NCBI GenBank assembly: GCA_028280345.1
Contig: JANQLY010000015.1
Span: 62,001 to 126,000 of the forward strand
Reading direction: 5' to 3'
Length of the DNA stretch: 64,000 nucleotides
Origin: Pseudomonadales bacterium
Lineage (GTDB): Bacteria; Pseudomonadota; Gammaproteobacteria; Pseudomonadales; UBA7239
The stretch's first letter is position 1; each line of letters opens with the position of its first letter. Both the position numbers and the translations under genes were made by a program. The notes beneath the pieces are model-generated. The model did no database searches, was not told where the DNA came from, and saw only the letters and a list, made by a program, of their open reading frames with translations. Shown here one piece after another: positions 29,527 through 38,365 of this stretch.

Positions 29527-32430
29527 GTGATTAACACAAAAGATTACCAGCGTCTGGCAAGTTATTGGATAACAGGTGTTTGCCTGCTGTTCATGCTGTC
29601 AGGACAGTCACTGTATGCGACGGAAACCATCAGGGTAACCCAGAGCCAGAATGATGAGCGCGAATACCGTTATCTGCGTCTCGACAATGAGTTGCAGGTA
29701 TTGCTGATATCCGACCCCGAAACTGATAAGGCCGCAGCGTCGCTTGATGTCAATGTTGGTAGTGGTGATGATCCGGATGAGTGGCCGGGGCTGGCACATT
29801 TTCTTGAGCATATGTTGTTTCTCGGTACTGAAAAATACCCGGAAGCCGGTGATTATCAGGCATTTATAAATGCTCACGGCGGCAACCATAATGCCTACAC
29901 AAGTCTGGAACATACCAATTACTTCTTTGATGTTGATGCTGGTTATCTCGAGCCGACATTAGATCGCTTTTCACAATTCTTTGTGGCGCCTGTACTCGAT
30001 GCAGAGTATGTTGACCGCGAGCGCAATGCTGTGCATTCCGAATATAAGGCGCGCTATAAAAATGAATTTCGTCGCAGCTGGGATGTTTATCGCGAAATTA
30101 CTAATCCCGCAAATAAATCAGTGCGTTTCGGTGTCGGCAGTCTTGAAACACTGGCAGACAAGGAAGAACAAACGGTGCGTGAGGCCCTACTGGATTTTTA
30201 TGTGGCGAACTATTCTGCCAATATCATGGCGTTGACCGTACTTGGCAAGGAAGATCTCGATACGCTGGAAAAAATGGTGCGTACACGTTTTGAGGCGGTC
30301 AAGAACAACAAGGTGGTATTGTCCCGCGAAGAGGTTCCCCTGTTTGTTGAGGGGGCGTTGCCAAAGAAAGTTTATATTCGTTCACTCAAGGAACAGCGTC
30401 GTCTGTCCCTGATTTTTCCTATTCCGGTTTACGAGCAGTATTACCGCGAAAAACCATTGCGTTATATCGGCTTTATGCTGGGTCACGAAGGGCGCAACAG
30501 TTTGTACTATGCGCTGCGTGACAAAGGTTGGATTGAATCGCTAAGTGCAGGCCCCGGTATTTCCAATCGCCAGAGTGCGAGTTTTCATATTTCCATTGAG
30601 TTGACACGGCAAGGCTATCAACATCGCGATGAAATTATCGCCATGAGCTATCAGGCAATTGAGCGCCTTAAAAAGGATGGTATTGAGCGTTGGCGCTACA
30701 ACGAACAGAGTGTAATTGGCAGCCTGGGTTTTCGCTACCAGGAAAAAGGCGATGCAATCAATTATGTCAGTTCGCTTTCAAACAATATGCACTATTATGA
30801 ATCGACCGATATTGTCAGTGGTGGCTATCTGATGGAGAAGTTTGATGAAAAGCTGATCCGCTACTATCTCGATTACTTGAGACCTGACAATATGTTGTTG
30901 GATATACGCTCCCGGGATGTGCCCACCAATAGGGTGGCCACTTATTACGAAACAGAGTATTCCGTTGCTGAAGTGACCGGGGCCGAGCTTACAAGTTGGC
31001 AGAAGGAAAAGCTCAACGACAGTATTCTCTCGCCTAACCCGAATGAGTTTGTTGCCAAGCAGTTCAAAGTCAAGCGGGTTGAAAAGTCGCATAAGGAAAT
31101 TCCGGAATTAATTCGTTCATCGAAAAATCTGAGCCTGTGGCATCAACAGGATAAAGAGTTTTCAGTGCCCAAAGGTGGGATTTATATCTATGCGCGCAGT
31201 GTCGACAGTGTGAAAAGTGCGAAAGGGGCTGCCTTGACCCAGCTATTTGTTAATCTGTTGAATCATGATCTTAATGAATACTCCTATCCGGCAAGTCTGG
31301 CTGGGCTTGATCTCAATCTGACCGCGCGCGCGCGTGGTATAGGCATAGAAATTAATGGCTATAATGATAAACAGGGTTTGCTGTTGAAGCGGGTGATTGA
31401 TGCAATGATCTCGCCAGCATTTCGTCAGAAAGATTTCGAAAATATTAAACAGGAAATGCTCAAGGATTTGGCAAATGAAAGCAAGCGGATGCCGTTTCGC
31501 CAGTTGTTTGCCGAGATGCCGGCGGTGATGGTGAGAGATAATCAGGATCGTGAGACATACAGGAAAGTTGTCGAAAATATCGAATTGAAACAGGTTCAGG
31601 AGTTTGCCTTGAGCTGGTTGCGTGGTGTGACCGTTGAAATGTTGATTCATGGCAACTTCTCGCGTTCAGATGCGCTCAAGTTATCTTCTATTGTTGATAA
31701 CAAGTTCAAGTTGTCAGGCCGCCTGCGTCACGATCCGCAATCCCAGGTGTTGATTGTTCCGGCGCAGCGTAATCCCTGGGCTTATATTGTTGAGACAGAC
31801 CACCAGGATAATGCGCTGCTTAAGTATATTCAGGCTAATGATGATTCGCTGCGCTCCCAGGCCTTAATGCGATTGCTGGTTCAGGTCAGTAACTCCGAGT
31901 TTTATACCCAACTGCGTACGCAACAACAATTGGGCTATGTAGTCTATGCAGGGTACCGCCCGGTAGTGCGTACACCTGGTATCGGTTTTGTAGTTCAGTC
32001 ACCGGTCTACAGCACTACGGATATTGATAGCAGCATGCTGAGCTTTGTTTTAGAGTTTGAAAAAATACTCATAGAAATGCCTGACGAGGCGTTTGCGAAA
32101 CATAAATCAGCGCTAATTAACCGCTTGTCGGAAAAGCCGAAAAGCCTCGGTGAAAAAGGTGGACGTTTCTGGGGGGAAATTAATCTGGGTTATACAGACT
32201 TTACCCGTCGAGAACTGCTAATAGCAATTATAGAAAAACTGGATAAACAGGCTTTGGTGAATTTTTATCTCAATACCATGTATGCGCCGACTAAACGGGA
32301 GATGAACTTTATTGCGGTGCCGCATGATCGTGAGCCGGTTAAGGATGAGAAATTATTGTCCACACCTTACAGTACGATCAAAAATTTGCCAGTGTTCAAA
32401 CAGCAGCAGAAATATCATCTGCTGAAATAG
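29527..32430 (+). CDS. Pitrilysin-type M16 metalloprotease (insulinase family)
   Basis: 967 residues from a GTG start. An N-terminal signal peptide (about residues 1-32, ending LYATE) places it in the periplasm. The inverted zinc motif HFLEHMLFLGTEKYP (about residue 92) contains HxxEH, with the distal ligand Glu in ERNAVHSEY about 75 residues later. The long four-domain architecture matches protease III (PtrA). It degrades medium-sized peptides in a closed chamber. The C-terminal half lacks a second zinc motif, as usual. Length is normal. Confidence 0.93.
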   Translation: MINTKDYQRLASYWITGVCLLFMLSGQSLYATETIRVTQSQNDEREYRYLRLDNELQVLLISDPETDKAAASLDVNVGSGDDPDEWPGLAHFLEHMLFLGTEKYPEAGDYQAFINAHGGNHNAYTSLEHTNYFFDVDAGYLEPTLDRFSQFFVAPVLDAEYVDRERNAVHSEYKARYKNEFRRSWDVYREITNPANKSVRFGVGSLETLADKEEQTVREALLDFYVANYSANIMALTVLGKEDLDTLEKMVRTRFEAVKNNKVVLSREEVPLFVEGALPKKVYIRSLKEQRRLSLIFPIPVYEQYYREKPLRYIGFMLGHEGRNSLYYALRDKGWIESLSAGPGISNRQSASFHISIELTRQGYQHRDEIIAMSYQAIERLKKDGIERWRYNEQSVIGSLGFRYQEKGDAINYVSSLSNNMHYYESTDIVSGGYLMEKFDEKLIRYYLDYLRPDNMLLDIRSRDVPTNRVATYYETEYSVAEVTGAELTSWQKEKLNDSILSPNPNEFVAKQFKVKRVEKSHKEIPELIRSSKNLSLWHQQDKEFSVPKGGIYIYARSVDSVKSAKGAALTQLFVNLLNHDLNEYSYPASLAGLDLNLTARARGIGIEINGYNDKQGLLLKRVIDAMISPAFRQKDFENIKQEMLKDLANESKRMPFRQLFAEMPAVMVRDNQDRETYRKVVENIELKQVQEFALSWLRGVTVEMLIHGNFSRSDALKLSSIVDNKFKLSGRLRHDPQSQVLIVPAQRNPWAYIVETDHQDNALLKYIQANDDSLRSQALMRLLVQVSNSEFYTQLRTQQQLGYVVYAGYRPVVRTPGIGFVVQSPVYSTTDIDSSMLSFVLEFEKILIEMPDEAFAKHKSALINRLSEKPKSLGEKGGRFWGEINLGYTDFTRRELLIAIIEKLDKQALVNFYLNTMYAPTKREMNFIAVPHDREPVKDEKLLSTPYSTIKNLPVFKQQQKYHLLK

Positions 32431-32477
32431 CAGGTCGGTGTAAGAATATTTCAGGCAGACATTAAAAGCTCGAATAT

Positions 32478-32942
32478 ATGTTTGATATCGCTCTCTATGA
32501 ACCGCAGATAGCTCCAAATACAGGCAATATTATCAGGCTCTGTGCCAACAATGGCTGCTCCCTGCATTTGATAGAGCCTCTAGGTTTTGATCTGGAAGAA
32601 AAAAAGCTGCGCCGCGCCGGACTCGACTATGGTGACATGGCGCGGGTTGCACGTTATCCGGATTACGCGACTTTTTTACAGGCTATGGAAGGTAAGCGCA
32701 TTTTTGCCTGTACTACCAAAGGCAGCTCCCACTTCCATCAGGTTAACTATCAAAAGGGCGATGTGCTGCTGTTTGGCTCCGAAACTTCCGGCTTGCCGGA
32801 TGCGGTCAGAGAGTCATTTCCCGCGCAAAGAAAAATCCGTATTCCCATGTTTCCTTCAAATCGTAGTTTAAATCTCTCCAACGCCGTGGCAATTATTACC
32901 TATGAGGCCTGGCGGCAGATTGGCTTTGATGGCGGGAGTTAA
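32478..32942 (+). CDS. trmL: tRNA (cytidine(34)-2'-O)-methyltransferase
   Basis: 154 residues of the SPOUT (trefoil knot) superfamily. It shows [20 protein letters not shown] (about residues 7-26), FGSETSGLP (about 100-108), and the knot-forming [20 protein letters not shown] segment at the C terminus. TrmL methylates the wobble ribose of tRNA-Leu. The length is that of the minimal, fully active family form. Confidence 0.94.
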   Translation: MFDIALYEPQIAPNTGNIIRLCANNGCSLHLIEPLGFDLEEKKLRRAGLDYGDMARVARYPDYATFLQAMEGKRIFACTTKGSSHFHQVNYQKGDVLLFGSETSGLPDAVRESFPAQRKIRIPMFPSNRSLNLSNAVAIITYEAWRQIGFDGGS

Positions 32943-32985
32943 TGCGCTATATTCAGCGGCTAGCTATTAATAGCAAGCCTCTCGC

Positions 32986-34194
32986 ATGATAGACGCTACG
33001 GAAAAAACATCAAAAGCTGGCAGTCCGCTTGAAGTGCTGCGCGTCTTTTTGAAGCTCGGCTTGACATCGTTTGGTGGGCCGATTGCCCATTTGGGTTATT
33101 TCAGAACCGAACTGGTCGAGCGTCGCCGCTGGGTGAGCGATGATCAGTTCGCCCAACTGCTTGCCATCTGCCAGTTCTTGCCGGGCCCTGCCAGCAGTCA
33201 GCTGGGGTTTTGTCTTGGTTTATTGCGCGCGGGTTGGTTTGGTGCGCTCGCGGCGTTTTTTGCTTTCACCTTTCCTTCTGCGTTGTTGCTGATTGCGTTT
33301 GCAGCAGCGTTACCGCTGCTATCGGGTCCGGTTGGTCTCGCTTCGGTTCACGGCTTGAAATTGGTAGCTTGCGCTGTAGTCGCCGATGCAGTTTTGGGTA
33401 TGGCGAAGAAACTGTGCCCTGATACGCAACGGCGCAGCATTGCAATTCTGGCGGCAGCGGCTTTGCTTGTTGTATCTTCGGCGGCAGCTCAACTACTCGT
33501 TGTTATATTGGCTGCTATCGTTGGTGCGTTGTTGCTGCGCAATGTCACGGGTATCAACGACACCGATAGCATGCATATTCCGTTTGGCCCACGTGTTGGT
33601 GCTATTCTGCTGCTTGTGTTTGCAGCTCTGCTAATGGGGTTACCACTGTTTTCCAGCGCAAGCCCGGATCTGCTTACGGTGGCGGACGTGTTCTATCGGG
33701 CCGGTGCACTGGTGTTTGGCGGCGGGCATGTTGTGCTGCCGTTGTTGCAGGATTCTGTGGTTACTACTGGCTGGGTGGCCCCTGATCAGTTTCTTGCAGG
33801 TTATGGTGCGTCCCAGGCGATCCCCGGTCCAATGTTTTCGTTTTCGGCCTATCTGGGCGTGCTACTATCTCCGGAACATCCCTGGCTAATGGCGCTGACA
33901 GCGTTGTTATTTATGTTTCTTCCCGGATTTTTATTAGTTGCCGGAGTTTTGCCTTTCTGGCGTGCTGTGTCTAATAATTCGGTAGCCAGTCGGGCGATTG
34001 CAGGCGTTAATGCAGCGGTTGTCGGTTTATTGGGGGCTGCACTTTACGATCCGATTTTTACTTCGGGGATAACTACACCTGTAGATATCGCTATCGCACT
34101 GGTCGCTTTCGGGCTGTTGGTTGCGTGGCGGGTTTCACCGTTAATTGTGGTGCTCTGGTGTGTAGCTGCCAGTGTGACAGCGGTATTGATATAA
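32986..34194 (+). CDS. chrA: Chromate efflux transporter ChrA, two-domain form
   Basis: 402 residues with two homologous halves of about six helices each, the usual long ChrA form. The first half has LGLTSFGGPIAHLGYFR (about residue 28) and QFLPGPASSQLGF (about residue 64). The second has FGGGHVVLPLL (about residue 245) and GASQAIPGPMFSFSAYLG (about residue 272). The family exports chromate or related oxyanions across the inner membrane. No chrB-type regulator is adjacent. Confidence 0.92.
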   Translation: MIDATEKTSKAGSPLEVLRVFLKLGLTSFGGPIAHLGYFRTELVERRRWVSDDQFAQLLAICQFLPGPASSQLGFCLGLLRAGWFGALAAFFAFTFPSALLLIAFAAALPLLSGPVGLASVHGLKLVACAVVADAVLGMAKKLCPDTQRRSIAILAAAALLVVSSAAAQLLVVILAAIVGALLLRNVTGINDTDSMHIPFGPRVGAILLLVFAALLMGLPLFSSASPDLLTVADVFYRAGALVFGGGHVVLPLLQDSVVTTGWVAPDQFLAGYGASQAIPGPMFSFSAYLGVLLSPEHPWLMALTALLFMFLPGFLLVAGVLPFWRAVSNNSVASRAIAGVNAAVVGLLGAALYDPIFTSGITTPVDIAIALVAFGLLVAWRVSPLIVVLWCVAASVTAVLI

Positions 34195-34209
34195 CTTCGG
34201 TTTTATAAA

Positions 34210-34527
34210 ATGGAACGGGATTCGAATCAGTCTGCACTCAATTTAATCTATGATTGGGCTTTAACCGTTAGCCCATGGTTTGCCAGTGTGGGATTTGCGT
34301 TGGATATTAAAGACCCTGTCAGCGGAAGTATGCAAATCACGCTTGAATCTAAAACCCGCTTTATAGATATATGCGCGAGCAACAATGCCTATGGCCTGGA
34401 TATTCAGGTCTTTGCTGGGAAGTGCCAGCAACCTGTTTATTTAGTAACGGGAGCCTGTGAAAATCCTGCTGTGTTTATGGAAAGGCTCAATGATTTAATA
34501 CAGTGGGTAAAGACTAATAAAGGTTAG
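34210..34527 (+). CDS. Hypothetical protein (105 aa)
   Basis: I do not recognise this gene. The product is soluble, with an amphipathic first 30 residues (LIYDWALTVSPWF), a strand-rich middle and a helical C terminus (FMERLNDLIQWVKT). It has no signal peptide or metal motif. It starts 16 bp after chrA, so it may be co-transcribed with it. No ribosome-binding site is obvious. Confidence 0.5.
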   Translation: MERDSNQSALNLIYDWALTVSPWFASVGFALDIKDPVSGSMQITLESKTRFIDICASNNAYGLDIQVFAGKCQQPVYLVTGACENPAVFMERLNDLIQWVKTNKG

Positions 34528-34617
34528 TGGTGGCTGTAAAGCTTGGCCGGAATTACATAGTATTGATTGTCAGGTAGAGTATTTGGTTTGAGGCTCTTTA
34601 TTTCGGAGCGGTAGCTT

Positions 34618-35187
34618 ATGAGCAGTATTGTCAAAACATGGACGAGTGCAGTGTATAACTGTGTTGAAGAGAACTATGGCAATGTTCTTAATCAATGGGT
34701 TGAAAGCGGTTCTCTGGAGCCGGATAGCTGGGAAGAAACGCTGTGCTGGGCGGGTATATTAAGGTGGAATTCCATGGTTTCCGGTTTGCCCGCTACGTTA
34801 TCAACAAGCTTTCCAAATACGCCACATTATGCAGATATTATTCAGCGCTTGCGCAGTGAGAATATGTATACCCTGGCTAACAGTCTGGATGAGATATTAA
34901 AGACACTTTCTCGTTACCCTGACGTTGTATCTGATATTCAGCAAGCGGAACTTGAACGTTTGCACTTCCCAATGCGCGAAGGATGGCAGCAAGGTTTTGT
35001 ACTTAACTCCATCATAGTAAGCGATATCGCACCCGAACAAATGCCACTTTATCATTATTACCGGGGGCTTGGCGGTACCGGTGCGATATTTGAGATATAC
35101 CGATTTCTTGATGACTTGCAAAGTGTTGATCCAGCACTTGATATCAATACAGATCTGTCCAGCTTTAGGGGCAGTGTGCTTGAGTGA
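34618..35187 (+). CDS. Hypothetical protein (189 aa)
   Basis: I do not recognise this gene. It is a soluble, helical, Trp-rich protein without signal or membrane segments. The SWEETLCWAGILRWNSM segment (about residues 37-53) stands out. It starts at an ATG behind a GGAGCGG sequence. It may form a small cluster with the 105-residue gene upstream. Confidence 0.5.
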   Translation: MSSIVKTWTSAVYNCVEENYGNVLNQWVESGSLEPDSWEETLCWAGILRWNSMVSGLPATLSTSFPNTPHYADIIQRLRSENMYTLANSLDEILKTLSRYPDVVSDIQQAELERLHFPMREGWQQGFVLNSIIVSDIAPEQMPLYHYYRGLGGTGAIFEIYRFLDDLQSVDPALDINTDLSSFRGSVLE

Positions 35188-35332
35188 CCCGGCTATTCAG
35201 TCAGTTTTTTTGGTTGATTCTGTTAATTCAGCGATATTTTCTACGCAGAATGCCTGGTGCTAAGCGGGTATTGTTGAGGCTATGATGATATTCGTTTTAT
35301 CAAAATACGCTGCATAATCCGGAGTGATTCAA

Positions 35333-36205
35333 GTGAGCACAGAAAATAATACAGGGCAAACACGTCTGGAGTTTACCGTCGGCAAAGATCGCCATTTAAC
35401 TCTGGTGGCAGATGCCTGGGGTAACGCTTCTGATCCGGCAGTATTGCTGGCGCACGGCGGAGGGCAAACCCGTCATGCCTGGGGTGAAACCGCAAGACTG
35501 CTTGCTGAGCAGGGCAAATACGCGGTGGCACTGGATTTGCGTGGTCACGGAGAAAGTGACTGGGATCCACATGAAGACTATGCGTTTCCCGACTATGCTG
35601 CCGATATCAAAACGGTGGTCGATGAGCTTGGTGAGCATGTTTCGGCGGTGGGCGCGTCGCTCGGTGGTATCTCATCGCTAATTTCCCATCACACTCACGA
35701 TCATCAATTGTTTAACGAAATCGTGCTCGTGGATATTACGCCGCGTATCGAACTTGATGGTCTTGGACGGATACGGGACTTTATGCTTGAGCATGCTGAA
35801 GCTGGCTTTGCGACTCTGGAGGACGCAGCGGATTTTGTCGCGTCGTACACGCCGAACCGCAAGCGCAGTACCAATACAGACGGACTGAAAAAGAATTTAC
35901 GCCTCTGTGATGATGGCCGCTATCGCTGGCATTGGGATCCGAAATTTTTTGCCGCGCGTCCGGACCAGAAACGCGAAGGCCATGCGCGTTTTGAATTGAT
36001 GGAAAATGCTGCGCGCGCCTTGCAAATACCCACCTTGCTCGTGCGTGGCAAGATTAGTGACCTCGTGAGCCCGGAAGGCGCTCAGGAATTTCTTGATCTG
36101 TGCCCCCATGCAGACTTTATCGATATCGAGGAAGCTGGGCATATGGTGGCCGGCGATAAAAATGATATATTTTCCTCTGCCGTCATCGAGTTTCTGTGTA
36201 AATAA
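35333..36205 (+). CDS. Alpha/beta hydrolase
   Basis: 290 residues from the GTG at 35333, which has GGAG 8 bases upstream (a GTG at 35324 is also possible). The oxyanion motif is LLAHGGGQTRHAW (about residue 36). A DLRGHGESDW segment (about residue 66) precedes the elbow VGASLGGISS (about residue 106), which is GxSxGG. The C-terminal VSPEGAQEFLDL and EAGHMVAGD segments carry the likely Asp and His. The family covers epoxide hydrolases, haloperoxidase-like enzymes and esterases. The substrate cannot be chosen. Confidence 0.87.
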   Translation: MSTENNTGQTRLEFTVGKDRHLTLVADAWGNASDPAVLLAHGGGQTRHAWGETARLLAEQGKYAVALDLRGHGESDWDPHEDYAFPDYAADIKTVVDELGEHVSAVGASLGGISSLISHHTHDHQLFNEIVLVDITPRIELDGLGRIRDFMLEHAEAGFATLEDAADFVASYTPNRKRSTNTDGLKKNLRLCDDGRYRWHWDPKFFAARPDQKREGHARFELMENAARALQIPTLLVRGKISDLVSPEGAQEFLDLCPHADFIDIEEAGHMVAGDKNDIFSSAVIEFLCK

Positions 36206-36826
36206 TTGAGCACCAATAAACGAACTGATATAGACATTAAAAAGCACCTGACCGTAGCCATCCTGGCTGGCGGTCAGAGTCGGCGTATGGGAAAGCATAA
36301 AGCGCTGCTGACCTATCGGGATCAATCCCTGCTTGATCATCTTGTGACTCGCTGCGCACCCGAAGTGGCACAGGTGCTGGTAGCCGGGTGTCCGGAACCG
36401 GGCTTATATGAAAGCTACAACAATCTCGACTGTGAGGTGATTGAAGATATCCATGCCGACTGTGGCCCGCTTGGGGGGATTTTGGCAGCGCTGCAAGCCT
36501 GTAACACACCCTGGCTTGCTACCTTGCCCTGCGATGGCATAACCTTGCCGAATAGTTATTTTGCCCGTATGGTGAAATCGCTTTGTGCAAAACAAACAGA
36601 AATTGTTTACGCTCGGGACAGTGAACGCGAGCAACATTTATACGCGTTGTTTTCAACCTCGTTACAAAATTCTTTGGCAGAATATCTTGCCAGTGGCGAA
36701 CGAAAGGTGATTGCCTGGTTGCAGCAACAGTCCTATGCTGTGGTAGATTTTGCAGAGAATGATTTTGTCTTTGCTAATCTCAATACCCCGGAAGACTGGG
36801 AGAACTTTATTCAACATGAAAACTGA
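36206..36826 (+). CDS. mobA: Molybdenum cofactor guanylyltransferase
   Basis: 206 residues starting at a TTG directly after the upstream stop. No better start is seen before the glycine-rich signature. The nucleotidyltransferase signature LAGGQSRRMGKHKALL (about residues 19-34) and the LPCDGITLP motif (about residue 108) are present. The usual LPCD-x-P here reads LPCDGITLP. MobA adds GMP to molybdopterin to form MGD for DMSO-reductase-family enzymes. The 3' end overlaps the M23 gene by 11 bp. Confidence 0.88.
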   Translation: MSTNKRTDIDIKKHLTVAILAGGQSRRMGKHKALLTYRDQSLLDHLVTRCAPEVAQVLVAGCPEPGLYESYNNLDCEVIEDIHADCGPLGGILAALQACNTPWLATLPCDGITLPNSYFARMVKSLCAKQTEIVYARDSEREQHLYALFSTSLQNSLAEYLASGERKVIAWLQQQSYAVVDFAENDFVFANLNTPEDWENFIQHEN

Positions 36827-37655
36827 TAGACAACTGGTTGCTATTTTATCTGTTGTGCTGGCTTTTGCTGTGCCGGCTACACAGGCTGTATGGGCAGAAA
36901 CGCCTGCGGACTTATCTATACAAGGCGAGTGGATTCAGGGTGGTTTGCTGCATGGTGAAGTTACTGCCGGTTCGTCAGTGGAATTTCTCGGTCACGATGT
37001 TTATGTCGATAGTGATGGAAAGTTTATTGTCGGTCTCGGTCGCGATGCGCCGGGGCAGGTCAGTTTGCAGGTTGCCGACAAAGATGGCCAGCAACAGCAA
37101 TACGATTTTGCGGTGGAACAGCGTGAGTATCGCATTCAAAGAATCGAAGGAGTGGAACAAAAATATGTTGAGCCGAGTGAAGAAAGCCTTGCCCGTATTC
37201 GTGCCGATGGTGTCAGGGTGCGAGAAGCGCGCAGTATGCGCGAGTCACGCGAGGATTTCAGAACCGACTTTATCTGGCCTGCCTATGGGCCAATCAGTGG
37301 GGTGTATGGCAGCCAGCGTGTGTTTAACGGTGTGCCAAAGCGGCCGCATTATGGTGTAGACGTGGCTGCGCCTACAGGTACGGTGGTGGTGGCACCGGCC
37401 TCCGGTGTGGTGACTTTGGCCTACGATCTTTACTATTCCGGCTGGACACTGATCATTGATCACGGTCAGGGTCTGTCATCGTCATTTCTACATTTAAATA
37501 GAATTTACGTGGAAGTCGGCGACCGGGTGGAGCAGGGTGATGAAGTGGCAGAAATCGGTGCGACAGGCCGTGTCACAGGGCCCCACCTCGACTGGCGGAT
37601 GAACTGGCTCGACCAGCGTATTGACCCGCAATTACTGGTACCTCCAATGGAGTAA
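36816..37655 (+). CDS. Secreted M23 family peptidase (LytM domain)
   Basis: 279 residues from the ATG at 36816, inside the end of mobA and without a ribosome-binding site, so translation is probably coupled. A signal peptide covers residues 1-27. A beta-rich N-terminal domain (about residues 35-110) and a charged linker follow. The LytM domain (about residues 165-270) carries HYGVDVAAPTGTVV (H and D ligands) and GPHLDWRMNW, where the second histidine of the usual HxH motif is Asp. That HLD variant is common in this subgroup. It is probably a murein endopeptidase in the periplasm. Confidence 0.88.
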   Translation: MKTDRQLVAILSVVLAFAVPATQAVWAETPADLSIQGEWIQGGLLHGEVTAGSSVEFLGHDVYVDSDGKFIVGLGRDAPGQVSLQVADKDGQQQQYDFAVEQREYRIQRIEGVEQKYVEPSEESLARIRADGVRVREARSMRESREDFRTDFIWPAYGPISGVYGSQRVFNGVPKRPHYGVDVAAPTGTVVVAPASGVVTLAYDLYYSGWTLIIDHGQGLSSSFLHLNRIYVEVGDRVEQGDEVAEIGATGRVTGPHLDWRMNWLDQRIDPQLLVPPME

Positions 37656-37764
37656 ACCGTTCCGCCACATCCCCTCTATTCCTTATCTTTCAGCCATTTC
37701 CGTGTACAATAGCCAACCCGAATAACGCCTGATCCATCAGGTACAAGGTAGCAGGTTAAAGACT

Positions 37765-37950
37765 ATGCTCGATGAAAAATTACTGAGTATTCTGGTTTGC
37801 CCGGTGAGCAAGGCACCGCTCGATTACGATGCAGAAAAGCAGGAGCTGCTGTGCAAGGCCAGTGGCCTCGCCTATCCGGTGCGCGATGGTATTCCGGTAA
37901 TGCTTGAGGAAGAAGCACGCCAGCTCACCGACGAAGAGAAAAACGCCTGA
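37765..37950 (+). CDS. Trm112 family protein (YcaR-like)
   Basis: 61 residues with [14 protein letters not shown] (about residues 6-19) and the second-half motif [19 protein letters not shown]. Only two cysteines remain (C12, C30), as in the zinc-poor bacterial forms. Bacterial Trm112-like proteins are small partners or activators. In many genomes this gene sits beside kdsB or lpxK, but here it sits before hinT. Confidence 0.85.
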   Translation: MLDEKLLSILVCPVSKAPLDYDAEKQELLCKASGLAYPVRDGIPVMLEEEARQLTDEEKNA

Positions 37951-37984
37951 TCGGCGAGAGACAGCGAGATAAGGAGAGAACACC

Positions 37985-38338
37985 ATGGCTGAAGAAACCA
38001 TCTTTACCAAAATTATCAACGGTGAAATCCCTGCCGACAAAATCTATGAAGACGACCTGTGCATTGCCATTAATGATATTGCTCCACGCGCACCGGTGCA
38101 TGTGCTCGTGATTCCGAAAAAACCGATTCCGCGCCTGGTCGATGCAAGTGAAGAAGATCAGGCCATTCTCGGCCATCTGATGTTGGCCGCCGGTGAAGTG
38201 GCACGTCAGCAGGGTGTCGGTGATGCGTTTCGTCTTGTCGTCAACAACGGTGCCGATGCGGGGCAAACCGTGTTCCATTTACACCTGCATATTATCGGCG
38301 GTACCAGCTTCAGCGAAGCAAGCCTTGCCGGTGAGTAG
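37985..38338 (+). CDS. hinT: Histidine triad nucleotide-binding protein (HinT)
   Basis: 117 residues with the histidine triad as FHLHLHIIGG (about residues 97-106) and an N-terminal TIFTKIINGEIPADKIYEDD block. HinT hydrolyses purine nucleoside phosphoramidates and adenylated lysyl-tRNA-synthetase-type products. The length is the normal bacterial size. It has GGAG before the ATG and lies 27 bp before alaS, so the two may be co-transcribed. Confidence 0.93.
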   Translation: MAEETIFTKIINGEIPADKIYEDDLCIAINDIAPRAPVHVLVIPKKPIPRLVDASEEDQAILGHLMLAAGEVARQQGVGDAFRLVVNNGADAGQTVFHLHLHIIGGTSFSEASLAGE

Positions 38339-38365
38339 TACATTCTTTCTATTTAAACAGTACCT